13,438 nucleotides of DNA from CAYJNO01 sp964371715. Lineage in GTDB: Bacteria > Bacillota_I > Bacilli_A > Erysipelotrichales > Erysipelotrichaceae. This document shows, one piece after another, positions 7,147-13,438 of this stretch. A model generated the notes under the pieces. It made no database searches. It was not told the origin of the DNA and saw nothing but the letters and a program-made list of their open reading frames with translations. Every line of letters starts with the position of its first letter. The stretch's first letter is position 1. Location of the stretch: the NCBI GenBank assembly GCA_964371715.1, contig CAYJNO010000039.1, positions 1 through 13,438 on the forward strand, written 5' to 3'. The position numbers and the translations under genes are program-made.

Positions 7147-8109
7147 ATGAAAAAAACAATGATTACAAAAGCACGCTTATTTAAAGTATTAGATATTCTT
7201 ACTAACTATAGTGATGAAGATCACCCAATAAAAATGCATTTTATTATTAGTAAATTAGAAGAACATGGAATTGTATCATCTAAATATGCAATATATGATG
7301 ACATTAAAACTTTAAATGAACTTGGATATGATATTATCTTTATCAGAAACTATGGTTATTATTTAAATGGAAAATATGATAATGCTGAGTTAAAAATCTT
7401 AATTGATGCCTTATGTAGCGCAAGCTTTTTAAGCGTTGATAAAACTAATATGATGATTGATAAACTTTTAGATGATACTTCAATTCATCAAAGAAAAGAA
7501 TTTAGAACTAATTTATATTTAAATAATAATAAAGTACTAGATAATAAGATAATCTATAATATTGATGCTTTAAAGAATGCAATTACTAATAATTTAAGTA
7601 TCAGTTTTCATTATTTTGATTTAGATATTACCAAGGAAAAGATTTATCGTAAGAATAAAAAATTATACACCTTAATTCCCTATTCATTAATTATTCAAAA
7701 TCAACACTATTACTTAATTGCTTACTCACCAAAATATGAGACATTTACGCACTATCGTGTTGATAAAATGGAAAATATAAAAACAAAAGATAGTATTGTA
7801 AAAAAAAATTTTGATGTTAATGAATATGCAGTACGTTTTATTGATATGTATATTAATGAAAAAACTTCTGTTACCTTAAAGTGTAAAAGAAGTCATAGTA
7901 ATGCAATTATAGATAAATTTTCAACTAATATCTTACTAATTGAAGTTAGTGATGATTATTTTATTTTCAATATTAATATAGACCCTTCAATTACATTTAT
8001 TTCTTGGTTAATTACCTATAAAAATGAGATTGAAGTTTTAAAACCTCAATCTCTAATTGATGATATCTTAAGTACAATTAAACCTATTGTTGATTTATAC
8101 GATTCATGA
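7147..8109 (+). CDS. WYL-domain transcriptional regulator (HTH plus WYL)
   Basis: 320 residues. Residues 6-75 form a winged helix (ARLFKVLDILTN, KYAIYDDIKTLNELGYDI, then the wing FIRNYGYYL). Residues 140-212 form a WYL domain: the signature is HYYLIAY (187-193) and the FRLDRM-type motif is HYRVDKM (202-208), with R204 conserved. WYL domains are known as ligand sensors, in some cases binding nucleic-acid ligands; the ligand here is unknown. The C-terminal 80 residues match the usual extension. The start is odd: there is no Shine-Dalgarno and a TATAAT ends 6 bases upstream, so the message is probably leaderless. The gene faces the membrane protein/CDF operon across a short shared promoter with an inverted repeat, suggesting local control. 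Its end overlaps the convergent aminotransferase gene by 26 bases. Confidence 0.93.
   Translation: MKKTMITKARLFKVLDILTNYSDEDHPIKMHFIISKLEEHGIVSSKYAIYDDIKTLNELGYDIIFIRNYGYYLNGKYDNAELKILIDALCSASFLSVDKTNMMIDKLLDDTSIHQRKEFRTNLYLNNNKVLDNKIIYNIDALKNAITNNLSISFHYFDLDITKEKIYRKNKKLYTLIPYSLIIQNQHYYLIAYSPKYETFTHYRVDKMENIKTKDSIVKKNFDVNEYAVRFIDMYINEKTSVTLKCKRSHSNAIIDKFSTNILLIEVSDDYFIFNINIDPSITFISWLITYKNEIEVLKPQSLIDDILSTIKPIVDLYDS
8020..8053 (-). terminator. Terminator of the GH25/Lrp/aminotransferase operon, inside the WYL coding sequence
   Basis: Bases 8026-8053 are a 28-base near-palindrome (GAGATTGA ... TCAATCTC around GTTTTAAAAC). On the minus strand the one imperfect pair is a G-U wobble, and the stem is followed by A then TTTTT (8024-8020). 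On the plus strand the pair is an A-C mismatch with no T-run after it. It begins 30 bases beyond the aminotransferase stop, as expected for that operon's terminator, while it also encodes the end of the WYL protein (NEIEVLKPQSL). Confidence 0.72.
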
Positions 8110-9250
8110 AGCGTTCAATTCTTTTGATCGCTTCTTTTAATTCATCTAGGCTATAAGCATATGATATTCTAATATAACCTTCACCATTTGTACCAAATGC
8201 ACTGCCGGGAACTACAGCTATTTTTTCTTCATTTACTAACTTTAAACAAAAATCATATGATGATAAATTAGATTTTTTAATACTTGGAAACACATAGAAT
8301 GCTCCTTTTGGCATATGACATGTCAGTCCAATTCTATTTAAATTATTAACCAAGTAATTACGTCTTTTTTCAAATTCATCTTTCATTCGCTTAATATCAT
8401 CATCGCCTTCATTTAATGCTACTACTCCAGCATATTGAGATGAAGTTGTTGGATTCATAATTGTATATTGATGTACTTTACAAACTGCTTCAATTATATC
8501 TTCATGTGCTAAGATATATCCTAATCGATATCCTGTCATTGCATATGCTTTAGAAAAACCATTAACAATTACTACTTTATCTTTTAATGTTGGATATTGT
8601 GCTAGTGATACATGTTTACCTTCATAAAGTAATTCAGCATAGATTTCATCGCTAATAATAATTCCATCAAAATTTTCAAATAATTCTATTAACTTATCAT
8701 AATCTTCTTTATACATTACTCCACCTGTAGGATTTGATGGAAAATTTAAAAGAATTAATTTAGTTTTTGGTGTAATTGCAGCTTTTAATGCTTCATATGT
8801 TAATTTAAATTCATCCTCTTCTTTTAACTCTATTCTTACAGTCTTAGCTCCACATAATTGAATACATGGTTCATACATTACATAACATGGTGTTAAAATA
8901 ATTACTTCATCACCAGGATTTACTGTACTCCTCATAATTAAGTCTATAGCTTGTGATGCCCCAACCGTTGCGATGACATTCTTTTCTTTGTCATACTCTA
9001 TATCTAGTAAGTCTTTAGTATATTTTACAATTGCTTCTCTTAACGGTAATATTCCTAAATTTTCAGTATAAAAAGTCTTATTTGATTCAATCGAATCTAT
9101 TGCCGCTTGTTTAATACGCCATGGCGTATTAAAGTCAGGTTCTCCAACGCTTAAAGAAATTACCCCTTCTACTTTTTTGGCAATATCAAAAAACTCTCTT
9201 ATACCACTTTTAGGAATCTTTTTTACATTTTCACTTAATAAATGCTTCAT
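8084..9250 (-). CDS. PLP-dependent class I aminotransferase
   Basis: 388 residues, a fold-type I transaminase of full length. Visible landmarks are VGEPDF (35-40), NPTG (173-176), DEIYAE (201-206) with D201 and Y204 contacting PLP, the Schiff-base lysine K234 in GFSKAYAMTGYRLGY, and R361 in GYIRISYA, which binds the substrate carboxylate. The sequence resembles the AspC/PatA/AraT-like subgroup. The amino acid used cannot be decided, with aspartate, aromatic or diaminopimelate-type substrates all possible. The start codon overlaps the Lrp stop as ATGA and has no Shine-Dalgarno of its own, so its translation probably depends on ribosomes finishing the Lrp gene. Lrp/AsnC genes paired with such aminotransferases are common in Firmicutes, suggesting amino-acid-responsive control. 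The 3' end overlaps the convergent WYL gene by 26 bases. Confidence 0.95.
   Translation of the reverse strand: MKHLLSENVKKIPKSGIREFFDIAKKVEGVISLSVGEPDFNTPWRIKQAAIDSIESNKTFYTENLGILPLREAIVKYTKDLLDIEYDKEKNVIATVGASQAIDLIMRSTVNPGDEVIILTPCYVMYEPCIQLCGAKTVRIELKEEDEFKLTYEALKAAITPKTKLILLNFPSNPTGGVMYKEDYDKLIELFENFDGIIISDEIYAELLYEGKHVSLAQYPTLKDKVVIVNGFSKAYAMTGYRLGYILAHEDIIEAVCKVHQYTIMNPTTSSQYAGVVALNEGDDDIKRMKDEFEKRRNYLVNNLNRIGLTCHMPKGAFYVFPSIKKSNLSSYDFCLKLVNEEKIAVVPGSAFGTNGEGYIRISYAYSLDELKEAIKRIERFMNRINQQ
8108..8138 (+). terminator. Terminator of the WYL regulator gene, inside the aminotransferase coding sequence
   Basis: GAAGCGTTCAA (8108-8118), loop TTCTT, then TTGATCGCTTC (8124-8134) form an 11-bp stem with one T-T mismatch, followed by TTTTAATT. 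The stem starts within the WYL TGA stop. The same bases encode the aminotransferase residues EAIKRIERF on the other strand. Confidence 0.62.
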
Positions 9251-9732
9251 GGAGTTACTAATAAGCGTTTATCATTGTTTATATTTATTTCCACATTATT
9301 ATTATTTACTTTATATTTTGTTAAGACAAAACTTGTAACTGTTTCTGATACACCATCAATTGGTGCAAGTTTTTGTGCGACAAAATTTGCAACTTCTTTC
9401 ATAGTTTTACCATTAATAATAACTGTGAACTCATATCTTCCACTCATTAAATATAGATCACTTACTTCATCATTATTAGCAATTTTACGTGCCACATCAT
9501 CATAACCTGCATCCTTAGTTGGCTTAGATGATACTTGAATAATAGCTGTTACTTTATCATTATTTGTTTTACTCCAATTTATTACAGTATGATAACCACA
9601 AATAATTTTTTCATCTTCTAGTTCTTTAATTGTATTTTCAACATTTTCTGGACTTTCATTTAAGATATCACTTAAATCACTAATGCTAATACGTGCATTA
9701 TCAGCTAAAGTATTTAATAATTTGTCACTCAT
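9247..9732 (-). CDS. Lrp/AsnC family transcriptional regulator
   Basis: 161 residues. Residues 1-52 are the winged helix (LLNTLADNARISISDLSDILN, then VENTIKELEDEKIICGYHTVIN). Residues 60-141 are the Lrp/AsnC ligand-binding (RAM) domain with the conserved SGRYEFTVIINGKT and GVSETVTSFVLTKYK segments. A 20-residue Asn-rich tail follows. These proteins bind DNA as oligomers and respond to amino acids. The Shine-Dalgarno AAGGAGAAG (9745-9737) overlaps the stop of the preceding GH25 gene, 14 bases away. The downstream aminotransferase overlaps by 4 bases (ATGA). The likely target is this operon and related amino-acid genes; the effector is not predictable. Confidence 0.95.
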   Translation of the reverse strand: MSDKLLNTLADNARISISDLSDILNESPENVENTIKELEDEKIICGYHTVINWSKTNNDKVTAIIQVSSKPTKDAGYDDVARKIANNDEVSDLYLMSGRYEFTVIINGKTMKEVANFVAQKLAPIDGVSETVTSFVLTKYKVNNNNVEININNDKRLLVTP

Positions 9733-9746
9733 TAATCTTCTCCTTT

Positions 9747-10571
9747 TTATTTTATAAATTCGATGTTTAAATCTACTAATTCTTCAATTCCATTTACAAT
9801 ACCAGTTTCACTGTATTGCCAAATTGCATAATCATATTCATATTCTGGTAATGAATCATATTGTGCAAACCATGTTTTATAATTGGCAATATATTCCAAA
9901 TCATAATAATGCTTTGCCCAATTTAAATTTAAATATATCATTGGTTCATAACCTTTATAACTAATTCTACCACAAAACGCTAATGCTGCCATAGTTCGTT
10001 CTTGTTTTGTTAAATCCATAATACGATGCTTTGTATCATAAATATCTTCTAAGTCAAAAACTACTGGATAATCTAGCTCATAATCTTTGATATGTTCTAA
10101 GACAAAATTTGCTTCATCTATTGCTTCATTTTCATTTATTGCTTGAGAGAAAAAGTAAACACCTACCTTTACACCATTAGCAATTGCATTTTCCATATTC
10201 TCATGAAACCTTTGATCAAGATTAATTTCTCCACTCTCATAACCTCGATACCCTACCCTAATAATTGCAAATTCAATACCAGCTTCACTTACAAGTTTCC
10301 AATCAATTTCCCCTTGATGCTCTGAGATATCAATTCCAATGATTCCATTAACACCATTGATCTCATCAAAATATTCATAATATCCTTTATCATTTACTGT
10401 TAATAAATCATAATTGTAGTTATGTAATTTTAAATTATCAACTACTTCTACATTATCGTAAACATATTCATCACTATTAAAACCAAGTCCTATTAAAACA
10501 ATAATTATTATTAGGACAAATATAATTATTGTTTTAATTACAATATTTTTCTTTAGCTTTCTTTTTTTCAT
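9747..10571 (-). CDS. Membrane-anchored GH25 lysozyme (muramidase)
   Basis: 274 residues. A basic start (KKRKLKK) and one hydrophobic segment at about 10-30 make it a signal-anchored protein with an extracellular C-terminal domain. Residues 75-274 are a GH25 barrel: GIDISEHQGEIDW (79-91, D81), IIRVGYRG, GVYFFSQA (137-144), the catalytic pair in VVFDLED (D173, E175) and YDYAIWQYSETG (246-257). GH25 enzymes cut the MurNAc-GlcNAc bond of peptidoglycan, so its presence implies a walled cell. About 45 residues between anchor and domain form a stalk. The start has no clear Shine-Dalgarno. The adjacent Lrp and aminotransferase genes are close enough to be one operon, an unusual partnership for a wall hydrolase that may simply be positional. 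Confidence 0.94.
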   Translation of the reverse strand: MKKRKLKKNIVIKTIIIFVLIIIIVLIGLGFNSDEYVYDNVEVVDNLKLHNYNYDLLTVNDKGYYEYFDEINGVNGIIGIDISEHQGEIDWKLVSEAGIEFAIIRVGYRGYESGEINLDQRFHENMENAIANGVKVGVYFFSQAINENEAIDEANFVLEHIKDYELDYPVVFDLEDIYDTKHRIMDLTKQERTMAALAFCGRISYKGYEPMIYLNLNWAKHYYDLEYIANYKTWFAQYDSLPEYEYDYAIWQYSETGIVNGIEELVDLNIEFIK

Positions 10572-10585
10572 AAGTTAATTTTACC

Positions 10586-10594
10586 ACTATATCA
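10586..10594 (-). promoter_or_regulatory. Candidate extended -10 promoter of the GH25 operon
   Basis: TG-A-TATAGT on the minus strand predicts a transcript start near 10580, only about 9 bases before the ATG, consistent with the missing Shine-Dalgarno. No convincing -35 is present. Confidence 0.5.
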
Positions 10595-10646
10595 TTAAAT
10601 AATTCTAGAGTAGGGTGTATGAATTATTTTATTTTTAAAAATATTT

Positions 10647-10652
10647 TATAAT
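10647..10652 (+). promoter_or_regulatory. Candidate -10 box of the antiporter gene
   Basis: A perfect TATAAT on the plus strand predicts a start near 10659, just upstream of the GGAGG at 10666-10670. The -35 position (about 10624) is only T-rich. It is divergent from the GH25 promoter. Confidence 0.5.
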
Positions 10653-10676
10653 TAAATTTATAAATGGAGGAAATTT

Positions 10677-11936
10677 ATGTATGCATTTTTAGACACTATT
10701 GTAATTGTTTTGTTGATATTAGTATTTACTGGGTACATTAATGAGAAATTTATTAAAATTCCACTTGAAGTATGCTTATTAATTGTAAGTTTAATCATTG
10801 GTCTAATTTTAATAATATTTTTTCAAGATGTAAACAGTATATTTACTAAGCTCTTTTCTTTAGAAGTAATCAACAATTTTCTAATTAAAGGTGTATTATG
10901 TTTTATGTTGTTTTCAGGTTCATACAAGATTAGTTTTAAATTATTAAAAGATAAACTAAAGATTATCAGCCTGATGGCAATATTCACTACCATGTTATCT
11001 GCTCTGATTTTTGGTGTATTATGTTATTATCTATTTCAATTATTAAATCTAGATTTTAGTTTAAACCAATGTTTATTAATAGGTTGTATTTTAGCCCCTA
11101 CTGATCCTATTGCTGCAATGAGTATCTTAAATAAAGTTGGTTTAAATAAAGATATTGGTCTAACAATAGAGGGCGAATCATTATTTAATGATGGTGTAGG
11201 TATTGCACTTTTTCTAGCAATTGGAGCAAGCTTGAACTTAAATCAACAAGCAATCAATCCATTAGATTTTATTTCACTATTACTAAAAGAAGTATTTGGA
11301 GCAGTTATAATAGGTTTAATTATATCCTTCATTTTATGGAAACTATTTAGCACTACAAAAGATAAAAATATTCAAATATTTATAAGCTTGCTTGCTGTCT
11401 CTAGTATTTATGTAATATGCCAACATTTAGGATTTTCAAGTGCTATAGCAGCAGTTGTTTGTGGAATTTATTTTGCCACAATGTTAGATAAAGAATTGTG
11501 TGCTAATAATCAATGTAATGATTATCAATATTTATTTGATTTTTATAGTGTCATTGATAGTTTATTAAATGGAGCTTTGTATATAATATTAGGATTAACC
11601 TCAATTAATATTTTAATATATACTTCATTAAATATAGTCCCAATAATAATTACTATATTATTAAACTTTATTGGTCGTTACTTTGGTGTATTACTTATTG
11701 CAATTTTAGTCAAAGAAAAACCAGCTAACTTATCTGTAATTAAATTTACAAATCTTTTAAGTTATGCTGGTTTAAAAGGAGCTTTATGCTTAGCTTTAGC
11801 TATTGATGCCTTTGATTATTTTAAAATTAATGAATTCCATACTGTAATCATAATTGTATTTAGCGTTGTTTTATTCACAACATTAATTCAAGGTTTAACA
11901 ATAGGTAAATTCTACAATAAATATTATCTTAATTAA
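10677..11936 (+). CDS. CPA1-family Na+/H+ antiporter
   Basis: 419 residues with about 12 membrane segments. Family motifs are APTDPIAAMSIL (140-151, D143 in the unwound helix) and EGESLFNDGVGIALF (165-179), whose N171-D172 pair is the ion-binding ND motif of electroneutral CPA1 exchangers. Later segments include FSSAIAAVVCGIYFA and SYAGLKGALCLALA. It should exchange Na+ (or K+) for H+ at the cytoplasmic membrane for pH and sodium homeostasis. There is no long cytoplasmic C-terminal domain as seen in NhaP/NHE types; the protein ends soon after the last helix. The start is fixed by GGAGG six bases upstream. The gene is alone on its strand; its stop shares TTAATTAA with the convergent lipoprotein gene. 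Confidence 0.95.
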   Translation: MYAFLDTIVIVLLILVFTGYINEKFIKIPLEVCLLIVSLIIGLILIIFFQDVNSIFTKLFSLEVINNFLIKGVLCFMLFSGSYKISFKLLKDKLKIISLMAIFTTMLSALIFGVLCYYLFQLLNLDFSLNQCLLIGCILAPTDPIAAMSILNKVGLNKDIGLTIEGESLFNDGVGIALFLAIGASLNLNQQAINPLDFISLLLKEVFGAVIIGLIISFILWKLFSTTKDKNIQIFISLLAVSSIYVICQHLGFSSAIAAVVCGIYFATMLDKELCANNQCNDYQYLFDFYSVIDSLLNGALYIILGLTSINILIYTSLNIVPIIITILLNFIGRYFGVLLIAILVKEKPANLSVIKFTNLLSYAGLKGALCLALAIDAFDYFKINEFHTVIIIVFSVVLFTTLIQGLTIGKFYNKYYLN

Positions 11937-13195
11937 TTCTTAATAAAATCTACAATGTCATTAATAACATTTTCATCAACTTTACTTGCGATGGCATATT
12001 CTTCGATTGTCATTGTTTTCGATGGCATTAATTGATGATTTAAACCTTCATATAGTTTAAATTCAACATCACTATTGTTAATTAAAATATCTTGATATGA
12101 TTTGTAATCTTCTTCTACACTTACTTGAAAGTCCTTATCTGCACCAATAATTAATAATGGATAATCAACATTATTTAAATAGTTTGTACCTGTAAGTTCT
12201 CTTAAATCGTGATAATATGAAACTTCAATATTACCTATCAAATTAGTTGAGTTAGCATTTGAGTTTTTCATAATTTCATAATTTAGTTTAGCCTCATTAA
12301 CGAGCAATTCATATTCTTCATCACTGACACCTAAATCAGAAATTGCTTTTAAAGTTTGATCATAAATAATATCTTCTAAATATCTAGCAGAACCATTTAG
12401 TATAATTCCACCATCAATATGCTCTTGATATTCACTTACAAAGTATGGAGTTAACATACCACCAAGACTATGTCCCATTACATAGATTTCAGATACATTT
12501 TCCAATTCATTACCACTATAGTTAATTACATTTTCAAAGTCATTTAAATATTCAAACTCTAAAATATTCTCATTCTCTTCGATCATTTGTTCGTAACTTG
12601 CTTTGTCATATCGTATTGTTGCGATACCATTATATGCTAAAGCAAAAGCTATATCACGATACATTGAGTTTGGACCGATTGTTCCATTTTTATCTGTTGG
12701 TCCACTACCACCAACTATGATGACTAATGGATAACTGTCAATATTCTTAGGTATCGTTAATGCTGCATCCGTGTCATTGATAAAGAATGTATCCTCTTTT
12801 ATTAACTCATCTTCAAAGTCACGATATTTAAAGTTATAGAATAAACCAACAATTTCATTATTTTCTACTGATAATGTTATCGTTAAGGTTACATCTTCAT
12901 AATTATAAGATATTTCATTTACTTCTAATTCTTCTTGATTAAATGTATTGATTGTATAGTCCTCAAATTCAGGTCCATAATTAGCAAATATGTTATTAAT
13001 TTCATCTACTGAAACATAATCTTTAATTTCAGATGAGAATAAAGAATAAACATCATCTGCCCTTGAGTTTAAAAGAGATATCCCAACTTCCTCAACATTT
13101 ATTGGTTCATTATTTTCTACCTTATTTTCCTCATTATTGTTGCTGCAACCAATTAACAAAAATAATGATAGCACTAATATTAATATTTTTTTCAT
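11933..13195 (-). CDS. Lipoprotein with N-terminal DUF3887-like region and alpha/beta hydrolase domain
   Basis: 420 residues. The signal peptide ends in the lipobox LIGC with C17 as the lipidated residue, so the protein should be tethered outside the membrane. Residues 35-120 (LLNSRADDVYSLF, SVDEINNIFANYG) resemble the small DUF3887 domain often found in front of secreted hydrolases. Residues 150-420 are an alpha/beta hydrolase: the oxyanion-region motif VGGSGPTDKNG (161-171), nucleophile elbow GHSLGG with S243, an acid at D353 or D355 in IGADKDFQV and H387 in GLNHQLM. Esterase or peptidase activity on an external substrate is likely, with the substrate unknown. The Shine-Dalgarno AAAGGA precedes the start. 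A terminator for the upstream ABC gene separates it, and its own extended -10 lies in between, so it is probably monocistronic. It overlaps the antiporter gene by 4 bases at the 3' ends. Confidence 0.93.
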   Translation of the reverse strand: MKKILILVLSLFLLIGCSNNNEENKVENNEPINVEEVGISLLNSRADDVYSLFSSEIKDYVSVDEINNIFANYGPEFEDYTINTFNQEELEVNEISYNYEDVTLTITLSVENNEIVGLFYNFKYRDFEDELIKEDTFFINDTDAALTIPKNIDSYPLVIIVGGSGPTDKNGTIGPNSMYRDIAFALAYNGIATIRYDKASYEQMIEENENILEFEYLNDFENVINYSGNELENVSEIYVMGHSLGGMLTPYFVSEYQEHIDGGIILNGSARYLEDIIYDQTLKAISDLGVSDEEYELLVNEAKLNYEIMKNSNANSTNLIGNIEVSYYHDLRELTGTNYLNNVDYPLLIIGADKDFQVSVEEDYKSYQDILINNSDVEFKLYEGLNHQLMPSKTMTIEEYAIASKVDENVINDIVDFIKN

Positions 13196-13224
13196 GTTTA
13201 AATCCTTTCAAAACTTACAAATAA

Positions 13225-13233
13225 ATCATAGCA
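13225..13233 (-). promoter_or_regulatory. Candidate extended -10 promoter of the lipoprotein hydrolase
   Basis: TG-C-TATGAT on the minus strand predicts a transcript start near 13218 and a leader of about 22 bases carrying the AAAGGA ribosome site. The -35 position falls inside the upstream terminator stem and has no consensus. Confidence 0.5.
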
Positions 13234-13241
13234 TAATTTAT

Positions 13242-13275
13242 AAAAAAGCACAGTTACTAAGTCTTTAGTAACTGT
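13242..13275 (-). terminator. Rho-independent terminator of the ABC ATPase gene
   Basis: ACAGTTACTAA (13275-13265 read on the minus strand) and TTAGTAACTGT (13260-13250) form a perfect 11-bp stem with a 4-base loop, followed by GC and TTTTTT (13247-13242). It lies 9 bases after the ATPase stop. The plus strand also shows a T-rich tail (CTTTTATTT), but no plus-strand gene ends here. Confidence 0.88.
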
Positions 13276-13283
13276 ACTTTTAT

Positions 13284-13438
13284 TTATAGATCTACAAGTT
13301 TACCGTCAACAAGTTTAACTCTTAAGTCCGCAAGGTTTGCAACTGTATCACTATGTGTTACTACAATTACTGTTTTTCCATACTCTTCAGTTAACATCTT
13401 AAAGATTTTAATTATTTCTTTCTCTGTTGCTGTATCTA
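13284..13438 (-). CDS. ABC transporter ATP-binding protein, C-terminal 51 residues only
   Basis: Read from the window edge the frame gives DTATEKEIIKIFKML, then GKTVIVVTHSDTVANLADL and RVKLVDGKLVDL followed by a TAA stop. The first D, preceded by a codon ending in TA, fits the D-loop (LD) just after Walker B, and VVTHS carries the H-loop histidine. The ending resembles ATPases of the MacB/LolD/FtsE type, which work with separate permeases in lipoprotein or peptide export. Substrate and upstream partner genes lie outside the window. Confidence 0.93.
   Translation of the reverse strand, partial: DTATEKEIIKIFKMLTEEYGKTVIVVTHSDTVANLADLRVKLVDGKLVDL

Noticed and set aside
11954..11971. Near-palindrome AATGTCATTAATAACATT as a terminator for the antiporter
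   Set aside because: It has a C-A mismatch on the plus strand, a very AT-rich stem and only a short T run, too weak to call.
1..13438. CRISPR array, prophage, insertion sequence or toxin-antitoxin pair
   Set aside because: No spaced direct repeats, terminal inverted repeats, transposase, integrase or phage genes are visible; the only tandem repeat is coding.

Overview
The window is strongly AT-rich DNA from a low-GC Gram-positive bacterium. Shine-Dalgarno sequences of the GGAGG/AAGGAGA type precede most genes, there is a tRNA-Leu with an encoded CCA end, and the proteins are typical of Firmicutes: an InlB-repeat surface protein, a membrane-anchored GH25 muramidase, a lipobox lipoprotein and a Lrp/aminotransferase pair. 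TGA is used as a stop codon (the WYL regulator and the Lrp gene), so the genetic code is the standard bacterial one, not the Mycoplasma/Spiroplasma code. An uncultured gut-type Bacilli/Erysipelotrichia lineage is a reasonable guess, but the sequence alone does not fix the taxon.

Layout. (1) Positions 1-4904, minus strand: the first 1634 codons of a very large secreted surface protein whose C-terminus lies outside the window. It has a signal peptide, an Ig-like domain near the N-terminus, a long unrecognised middle part, an SdrD/Cna-B-like domain, an InlB/Flg_new-type repeat and a Pro/Thr linker with a 12-residue repeat at the window edge. (2) Positions 4905-5314: an AT-rich intergenic stretch with a minus-strand terminator. 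(3) Positions 5315-7062, minus strand: a small multi-pass membrane protein, a cation diffusion facilitator with an N-D-D-D metal site of the manganese type, and tRNA-Leu(GAG). These probably form one transcription unit ending at the 5112-5163 terminator. (4) Divergent from it, plus strand, a WYL-domain regulator at 7147-8109. An inverted repeat in the shared promoter region is a candidate operator. (5) Minus strand, 8084-10571: GH25 lysozyme, then Lrp/AsnC regulator, then PLP aminotransferase, a tight operon convergent with the WYL gene. (6) A CPA1 Na+/H+ antiporter on the plus strand (10677-11936), convergent with a lipoprotein alpha/beta hydrolase (11933-13195, minus). (7) The C-terminal end of an ABC transporter ATPase (minus) at the right edge, with its own terminator.

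Points of most interest: the WYL gene and the membrane-protein/CDF/tRNA unit look like a regulator facing its target operon, plausibly a metal efflux unit with a tRNA attached. The convergent WYL/aminotransferase ends overlap, and each gene appears to carry the other's transcription terminator inside its coding sequence. The WYL gene looks leaderless and the GH25 gene nearly so, both behind extended -10 promoters. The large surface protein contains a run of diverse domains and ends at the window edge in a perfect tandem repeat. Nothing here is a CRISPR array, prophage or insertion sequence.
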